The translations under genes were made by a program, and so were the position numbers. From Deroplatys truncata (taxonomy: Eukaryota; Arthropoda; Insecta; Mantodea; Mantidae), in the NCBI GenBank assembly GCA_030765065.1, contig CM060990.1:497788190-497852189 (forward strand): a stretch of 64,000 nt of DNA, in the 5' to 3' direction. Positions 58,891 to 64,000 of this stretch are shown in pieces. Every line of letters starts with the position of its first letter. Positions within the stretch are counted from its first letter, which is position 1. The notes beneath the pieces are model-generated. The model saw only the letters and a list, made by a program, of their open reading frames with translations. It was not told the DNA's origin and ran no database searches.

Positions 58891-59035
58891 GTTGGATATT
58901 CAATATGTCTGAATCCTGTATGACGAGGATAAATATCTGCAATTGGAACAACTGCACTTACAAGCCACTTATTTGAACGGCCACAGTCAAAATAAGGGCG
59001 TGTCCATTTTACAGGACCAGGAACTTCATCAGCAC
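58891..59035 (-). CDS. host exon, GPR158-like class C receptor (Cache-type region)
   Basis: A 145-nt exon on the minus strand. Acceptor: TTTTTCTTCAATAG ending at 59036; donor: GTGAGTATG from 58890. It begins with two bases completing a Gly codon, then 47 codons, and ends with two bases (AC) that the next exon completes as ACG (Thr). It encodes DEVPGPVKWTRPYFDCGRS, then KWLVSAVVPIADIYPRHTGF. The W..PYFDCG....W.VS...P pattern fits a Cache-like extracellular ligand-binding domain, as in GPR158/GPR179 and the Drosophila CG31760 product (from memory). It is free of stops and indels, unlike the TE relics. The partner exon at 8546-8417 continues the protein in frame after a 50.3-kb intron. Other exons lie outside the window. 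Confidence 0.78.
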
Positions 59036-59036
59036 C

Positions 59037-59564
59037 TATTGAAGAAAAATATTTAATAAACTTCCAAATGCACATTATGTGTCCATTTATGCTTTATGTA
59101 TTTAAAAATTGTTAAAGAATTGTAAGACATGGGTCTTTAAATTTTAGCTAATTCAATAAAATATGAAATGCATGCAACACCAGACAGCATCAAGCAGGAA
59201 AGAACCATCAAAAACAGGTGCAAAAAATGAGTTCCGGCATCAGTCATAAACATATCAGTTTAATGTAATATTCTTGTTAACAGGTTTTCTGGTAAAGAAT
59301 GTCTGTTTCACGATAAGGGAACTAGGTGGTTGTCACTTTCAGCTTTATAAAAAAATGCAAACATTTATATTCAGCACAAAAGAACTATTAGCCAGTGCTC
59401 TTTTACAAAAACTATCTTTATCAAGCTTACTTCAGTAGAAGAGATCATGCTTGCATTGTTGAGTACTGTTAATAGCAATATTGTTGCTAGCAGCTGGCTG
59501 CCAAACTAATCAATGTCTATTTGTGATGAGAGCATGTATAAATATGCATATTAACAGGTCTGTG
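59037..59564. other. AT-rich intron DNA upstream of the host exon
   Basis: No feature recognised. Confidence 0.45.
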
Positions 59565-59745
59565 TTAACCCTGCAATGCGGGTATATTTTTATTTTCTCT
59601 ACTGCATACTTACAGTAAGTAGAGGAAGTATTGCATTTCACCCCAAAATCTGATGTTAAAGTTTCACATAAAATACATATTTCAAGGGGCCCTGAATAAA
59701 AAACAAAAAAGGCATTTTTAGAAATAGGCGCGCACGCATTGCGGC
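59565..59745. repeat. possible piggyBac-type MITE, interrupted by a gypsy element
   Basis: TTAA (59565-59568) is followed by CCCTGCAATGCGGG, a piggyBac-like terminus. Just left of the gypsy LTR, CGCATTGCGG (59735-59744) contains the inverted core of the same motif. The true right end may lie beyond the window. Tentative. Confidence 0.35.
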
Positions 59746-60775
59746 TGTCACCCCCTTCGTCCGTGCTGCAGGCTTACCTTGATGCTTCTCCCGTTGGTTC
59801 CAGAAGTTCACAGTGTGTTGGTTCTCTTCAATTTTATCCTCGGCTAGCTGCAGTAGTTTTCTTTAAACTATATAGGAGCATGGACTTATCCTCGGTAAAG
59901 GAAAACGTAGATCTCGGGTGGTGATATAGGAAGACATAGACTTGCTTTGTTTATGAAAAGATGACACTGCCGCTTCTTTTTATTTAACACTCGTAGTATA
60001 CAAAACTGGTATTGCCGCTGAAAAATACTGTCCACCGCTGTTAAACTATGGCGCGGATACGACACGAAGTTTAAATATGCTTATTAACTCTTTACGAGTA
60101 GCGGATCTTAGGTGTGTTTCTAAAACTGTCTTGATTCCCTTTTTGGCGCGATATCTCACACATCCTACAGCATCTCTCCCGGACCACACATGACAAAAAC
60201 TGTCGAACAAACTGCAATGCTAAAACTCCCTGACAAACTGTCTTGCTAAAACTGCCTTGACAAAACTGTCTTGCTAAAACTGCCTCACTGCAATGCTAAA
60301 ATTCCATGACAAACTGCCTTGACCAAAACTGTTGACAAACTGCCTCGAATTTGCTCCAAACAGATCCATTTATAGTCTCAGGCTTCTGAGGCTGCTTCCT
60401 TTCCTATTGGTCCATTTTTAGCGCCACTCGTCGCGTCTAACTATTTCGAATACACTTCCAGGGATCTCATTGGTCCAAATTTAATATAAATCGCGGCTTT
60501 TCCTACATTTACCGTTAAGCTATCTTTCTCGCTCACTTGGTCACGGCGAATTATCAAATAAAGGGACAAAGGCGTTACACCCTCGCTGTAGGAATAATGG
60601 CACTGCGACCGAAGAGATGTCATAAACCTAGGTTTTCTGCCTTCAAAAGCACTATTCCTGTAGCTAAAACATTTCGTCGTGGACAGTATTTTAACACAGC
60701 GCTTAGATTATTTACATTAAACCATTTATAATTCTACTAATATTAGTAACCTAGATAGATACATAACGTTAAATC
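59746..60775 (-). repeat. 3' LTR of the gypsy derivative
   Basis: 1030 bp, TGTCACCCCC to GTTAAATC in plus orientation. Contains a local run of short imperfect repeats around AAAACTGCCTTGACAAAACT (about 60190-60350), also present in the partner LTR. Confidence 0.92.
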
Positions 60776-61322
60776 CCCTTCTTAAAATATACAAGCAGTA
60801 TGAGAAAAAGATATTTACATAGTATGATTTAACATCAATAAAAGTTAATTAATAAATTACCTATAATTACAGTTCTCGGGCTCGGCCTAGAGTTGCCGTT
60901 TCAAATTGCCCTGTTCTGGAAAAGAATAAATTTTTCAGCACTTGATACAATTTTCTTTTCCAGAATAATTCCTCTGATTATGGCCTTTGTTGGTTTGTTT
61001 TGTTGACAGAGACCCTTCGCTATACCTGTTCCTTCACAAGGGTTCTGACAAACCAGTGGTGTTTACACTTGGGTCATTCACTCTTACACTTTGCTATGGT
61101 CGATCCCCCACTCCATTTAAAAACAGGTTTTCCGAGAGGCATTCTTACGCACCATACACTACACGCACACGGATAACTTGTAACGCAAACAAATACGCTA
61201 ATACTGAAATTAAGTTCTAAAAATTAAATCTATTTACATACATTTTGGTACATAATAATTATTATGCATTTATTTATTTCCTTATGTCCTTATTTATCGG
61301 GTGTATTACCTTTACTATTTGT

Positions 61323-61720
61323 TCATAGGGTTGCTACCTCATTTCTAGTAAAACTAACCTGATTATTTTCATTACATTCTTCAAACTTCTCATTCTCTAA
61401 ACATTTGTACGGTTTGAGCAACTGTTTATGATATCTCCCTACGATCTTGGAATTCTTTATTTCTTGTAACTCAAATGTATCCGAGCCAAAAATGTTAATC
61501 ACCCGGTATGGACCTTTAAATAAATTTTCCATTCTATGATATCTCTCTCTTTTTTTTTTTTTTTTTTTTTTTGAATGCTAGACTTTTTTTTTTTTATATA
61601 TATATATACCAATACTAATTCTCCAAGTTCGATCAACCATTTCTTTCGCTTCTTTGTTTTAAATTCCTCCTTTCTTTTCTGCGCCCTCTTTGACATTCTT
61701 TCAAAAGCTTTCTTAAACGT
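61323..61720 (-). pseudogene. integrase C-terminal remnant
   Basis: The minus-strand frame 61532-61323 reads ENLFKGPYRVINIFGSDTFE and VGRYHKQLLKPY, the GP.RV and H...LKPY blocks that end gypsy integrases. Upstream (about 61690-61620) AQKRKEEFKTKKRKKW and LIELGELVLVY correspond to the GD.VLV region. A run of A/T near 61550-61600 (poly-Lys codons) separates the pieces. The catalytic core, reverse transcriptase and protease are absent, so this is what is left after the internal pol deletion. No enzymatic role is possible. Confidence 0.82.
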
Positions 61721-61844
61721 TTCTTCTCCCATTAGTGTTTTCGGATCTTTAGTTTCTAGTGTCTGTGGTAATTTCCCTTCAAGTGTTTCTATTAACTTCC
61801 CCTTCATCAGCTCAACTAATTTCCCCTCTAAACTCTTATTTTGC

Positions 61845-62693
61845 TTACTTACGAATCTTTGAGTCCTTACTCTGCTCATTTGATTTCCCTTCGAAATTCT
61901 TATTCTTTTCACTCAGTTTTCTTTCTAAGTCCTTACTCTGCTTACTTACGATTCTTTCTAAGTCCTTATTATGCTCATTTGATTCCCCTTCTAAATTCTT
62001 ATCTTGTTCACTTACGATTCTTTCTAAGCCCTTACTCTGCTTACTTATGATTCTTTCTAAGTTCTTATTATGCTCATTTGATTCCCCTTCTAAATTCTTA
62101 TCTTGTTCACTTACGATTCTTTCTAAGTCCTTACTCTGCTTACTTACGATTCTTTCTAAGTCCTGATTATGCTCATTTGATTCCCCTTCTAAATTCTTAT
62201 CTGGTTGACTTACGATTCTTTCTAAGCCCTTACTCTGCTCCTTTAATTTCCCTTCGAAATTCTTATCTTGTTCACTTACGATTCTTTCTAAGTTCTTACT
62301 ATGTTCACTTAAGATCTTATCCCGCTCATCTAAGATTCTTTCTAAGTTTTTATTTTGTTCACTTAATTTTTCTAAGTTTTTACTCTGCTCATCTAATTTC
62401 CCCTCTAACATCTGACTTCGTTCGTCTATCTTTGTGCTCAAGTGTTGAAGGAATACCATCAGCTGATTCTGACCTGCGTCAATGACCTGCTCAATCGGTG
62501 GTTGCCTTTCCAGCCTAACTTCTACCTCTGCTGCACCCATATTTTCTCCATCTGTTGTTACGCTGACAATAGACTCCCCATTCAGTTCTTTCAAATCTTC
62601 CCTTGACCTACCCATGGTTCCGTTAGCAAGTTCTACCTCCCTAGTAATGACTTTACACCCTCTCAATAACATGTGTTCACAAAACTGAGTCAC
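61845..62693 (-). CDS. gag-like protein with 11-residue coiled-coil repeats
   Basis: A 282-codon open frame on the minus strand starting at ATG 62693, about 280 bases after the 5' LTR. Residues 1-85 have no clear motif but include GQNQLMVFLQHLSTKIDERS. From about residue 90 to the end the protein is built of an 11-residue repeat (LERIVSEQDKN, LEGESNEHNKD, LERIVSKQSKD and variants), grouped in a 33-residue higher repeat, mirrored in the DNA by 33- and 99-bp repeats (about 61880-62330). Hendecad spacing predicts a long coiled coil. No capsid or zinc knuckle follows; the frame stops at 61845 and runs into the integrase remnant. Likely the N-terminal coiled coil of a gypsy gag whose capsid was deleted, perhaps with repeat expansion. 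Confidence 0.75.
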   Translation of the reverse strand: MTQFCEHMLLRGCKVITREVELANGTMGRSREDLKELNGESIVSVTTDGENMGAAEVEVRLERQPPIEQVIDAGQNQLMVFLQHLSTKIDERSQMLEGKLDEQSKNLEKLSEQNKNLERILDERDKILSEHSKNLERIVSEQDKNFEGKLKEQSKGLERIVSQPDKNLEGESNEHNQDLERIVSKQSKDLERIVSEQDKNLEGESNEHNKNLERIISKQSKGLERIVSEQDKNLEGESNEHNKDLERIVSKQSKDLERKLSEKNKNFEGKSNEQSKDSKIRK

Positions 62694-62942
62694 TACTCTG
62701 CATGCCTTTTTGTTTGTTTTTGTATAAATGTTCTAACCTGTATTTTCTCCTACGTTAATTGATGGTTCCGGGTTCGAATCCTGGTGAATTTCTAGAAGCG
62801 ATGTTCTCAGCTGTTTTGTTGTCCCACGTAGGTAGACTAGAAGTTCGCGTTGTAATTTTGTACTGCTGTGCCCCTTTCCTCTGAAGATTCTTCGTCTATT
62901 CGTTGTTTCCTAGTCCTCCGTTTGTGCTGGTCTTCCCTTCGA

Positions 62943-62960
62943 GCCCCACGTTGGGCGCCA
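62943..62960 (-). promoter_or_regulatory. primer-binding site (tRNA-Lys)
   Basis: Minus-strand TGGCGCCCAACGTGGGGC, nine bases after the 5' LTR end at 62970, matches the classic tRNA-Lys1,2 primer-binding sequence exactly as I remember it. Confidence 0.85.
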
Positions 62961-62969
62961 GTTTGCAGC

Positions 62970-64000
62970 TGTCACCCCCTTCGTCCGTGCTGCAGGCTTA
63001 CCTTGATGCTTCTCCCGTTGGTTCCAGAAGTTCACAGTGTGTTGGTTCTCTTCAATTTTATCCTCGGCTAGCTGCAGTAGTTTTCTTTAAACTATATAGG
63101 AGCATGGACTTATCCTCGGTAAAGGAAAACGTAGATCTCGGGTGGTGATATAGGAAGACATAGACTTGCTTTGTTTATGAAAAGATGACACTGCCGCTTC
63201 TTTTTATTTAACACTCGTAGTATACAAAACTGGTATTGCCGCTGTAAAATACTGTCCACCGCTGTTAAACTACGGCGCAGATATGACACGAAGTTTAAAT
63301 ATGCTTATTATCTCTTTACGAGTAGCGGATCTTAGGTGTGTTTCTAAAACTGTCTTGATTCCCTTTTTGGCGCGATATCTCACACATCCTACAGCATCTC
63401 TCCCGGACCACACATGACAAAAACTGTCGAACAAACTGCAATGCTAAAACTCCCTGACAAACTGTCTTGCTAAAACTGCCTTGACAAAACTGTCTTGCTA
63501 AAACTGCCTCACTGCAATGCTAAAATTCCATGACAAACTGCCTTGACCAAAACTGTTGACAAACTGCCTCGAATTTGCTCCAAACAGATCCATTTATAGT
63601 CTCAGGCTTCTGAGGCTGCTTCCTTTCCTATTAGTCCATTTTTAGCGCCACTCATCGCGTCTAACTATTTCGAATACACTTCCAGGGATCTCATTGGTCC
63701 AAATTTAATATAAATCGCGGCTTTTCCTACATTTACCGTTAAGCTATCTTTCTCGCTCACTTGGTCACGGCGAATTATCAAATAAAGGGACAAAGGCGTT
63801 ACACCCTCGCTGTAGGAATAATGGCACTGCGACCGAAGAGATGTCATAAACCTAGGTTTTCTGCCTTCAAAAGCACTATTCCTGTAGCTAAAACATTTCG
63901 TCGTGGACAGTATTTTAACACAGCGCTTAGATTATTTACATTAAACCATTTATAATTCTACTAATATTAGTAACCTAGATAGATACATAACGTTAAATCA
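62970..64000 (-). repeat. 5' LTR of the gypsy derivative
   Basis: 1031 bp to the last base of the window; the final CA (TG on the element strand) suggests that the LTR ends exactly at or very near 64000. Nearly identical to 59746-60775. Confidence 0.9.

Larger units (their letters stand above)
59746..64000 (-). mobile_element. young gypsy deletion derivative
   Basis: Minus-strand LTR element that reaches the window end. LTRs 59746-60775 and 62970-64000 are about 1030 bp each and differ at about seven positions (0.7 percent). It keeps a primer-binding site, a purine tract at the 3' LTR (reverse complement of about 60776-60790, AAGAAGGGG), a coiled-coil gag and the end of integrase, but nearly all of pol is missing. 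It is therefore non-autonomous and recently inserted. Confidence 0.92.

Noticed and set aside
61880-62330. CRISPR-like array from regular 33-bp spacing
   Set aside because: Repeats are contiguous and coding, with no unique spacers; the organism is eukaryotic.
61759-62485. Plus-strand repetitive Ser/Leu ORFs
   Set aside because: Shadows of the hendecad-repeat gag on the minus strand.

Overview
The window reads as a stretch of a large, AT-rich arthropod (most likely insect) nuclear genome. It is not prokaryotic: there are no operons, the only host coding sequence is two short exons with GT/AG splice sites, and nearly everything else is transposable-element (TE) DNA of animal families (mariner, Tc1, hAT, piggyBac, Merlin, Transib, pogo/Tigger, Penelope, gypsy, several LINE groups, tRNA-derived SINEs).

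Host gene. Two exons on the minus strand, 59035-58891 (145 nt) and 8546-8417 (130 nt), have compatible phases and join into one uninterrupted extracellular segment of what looks like a GPR158/GPR179-type class C orphan receptor (Drosophila CG31760-like). If so, bases 58890-8547 are a single phase-2 intron of about 50.3 kb, and the rest of the window lies in its two neighbouring introns. No other host exon was recognised.

Layout. 0.2-1.2 kb: decayed mariner. 2.0-8.1 kb: decayed LINE (plus strand) split by a mariner with intact ends (3292-4624) and by an unexplained 1.1-kb stretch. 8.4-8.5 kb: host exon. 9.3-10.1 kb: Merlin relic. 11.1-14.6 kb: minus-strand hAT relic split by a young LINE with an intact 769-codon reverse transcriptase frame. 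15.3-17.8 kb: Tigger relic split by a solo LTR with a 4-bp target duplication. 17.8-19.0 kb: second hAT relic. 19.3-20.2 kb: piggyBac relic. 21.3-23.1 kb: Transib (RAG1-like) relic. 23.75-28.94 kb: old, GC-rich gypsy element (minus). 29.5-30.0 kb: Jockey-like LINE tail. 31.1-32.7 kb: non-autonomous hAT with 8-bp target duplication. 33.5-35.6 kb: two LINE relics. 36.4-37.2 kb: Tc1-like relic. 37.6-38.6 kb: short hAT with 8-bp target duplication. 39.0-43.8 kb: second copy of the 2-8 kb LINE family (minus), split by a head-to-head pair of Penelope 3' ends. 44.8 and 46.4 kb: SINEs. 49.0-57.9 kb: nearly complete gypsy element (plus) with a textbook -1 frameshift heptamer between gag and pol. 58.9-59.0 kb: host exon. 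59.7-64.0 kb: young deletion-derivative gypsy element (minus) that keeps LTRs, primer-binding site and a coiled-coil gag but has lost most of pol.

The window is best read as a long intron that has collected successive TE layers. At least four insertions are nested inside older TEs, and several reading frames or target sites can be rejoined across the gaps, so the relative insertion order can be read directly. All family assignments come from reading translations by eye; none was checked against a database.
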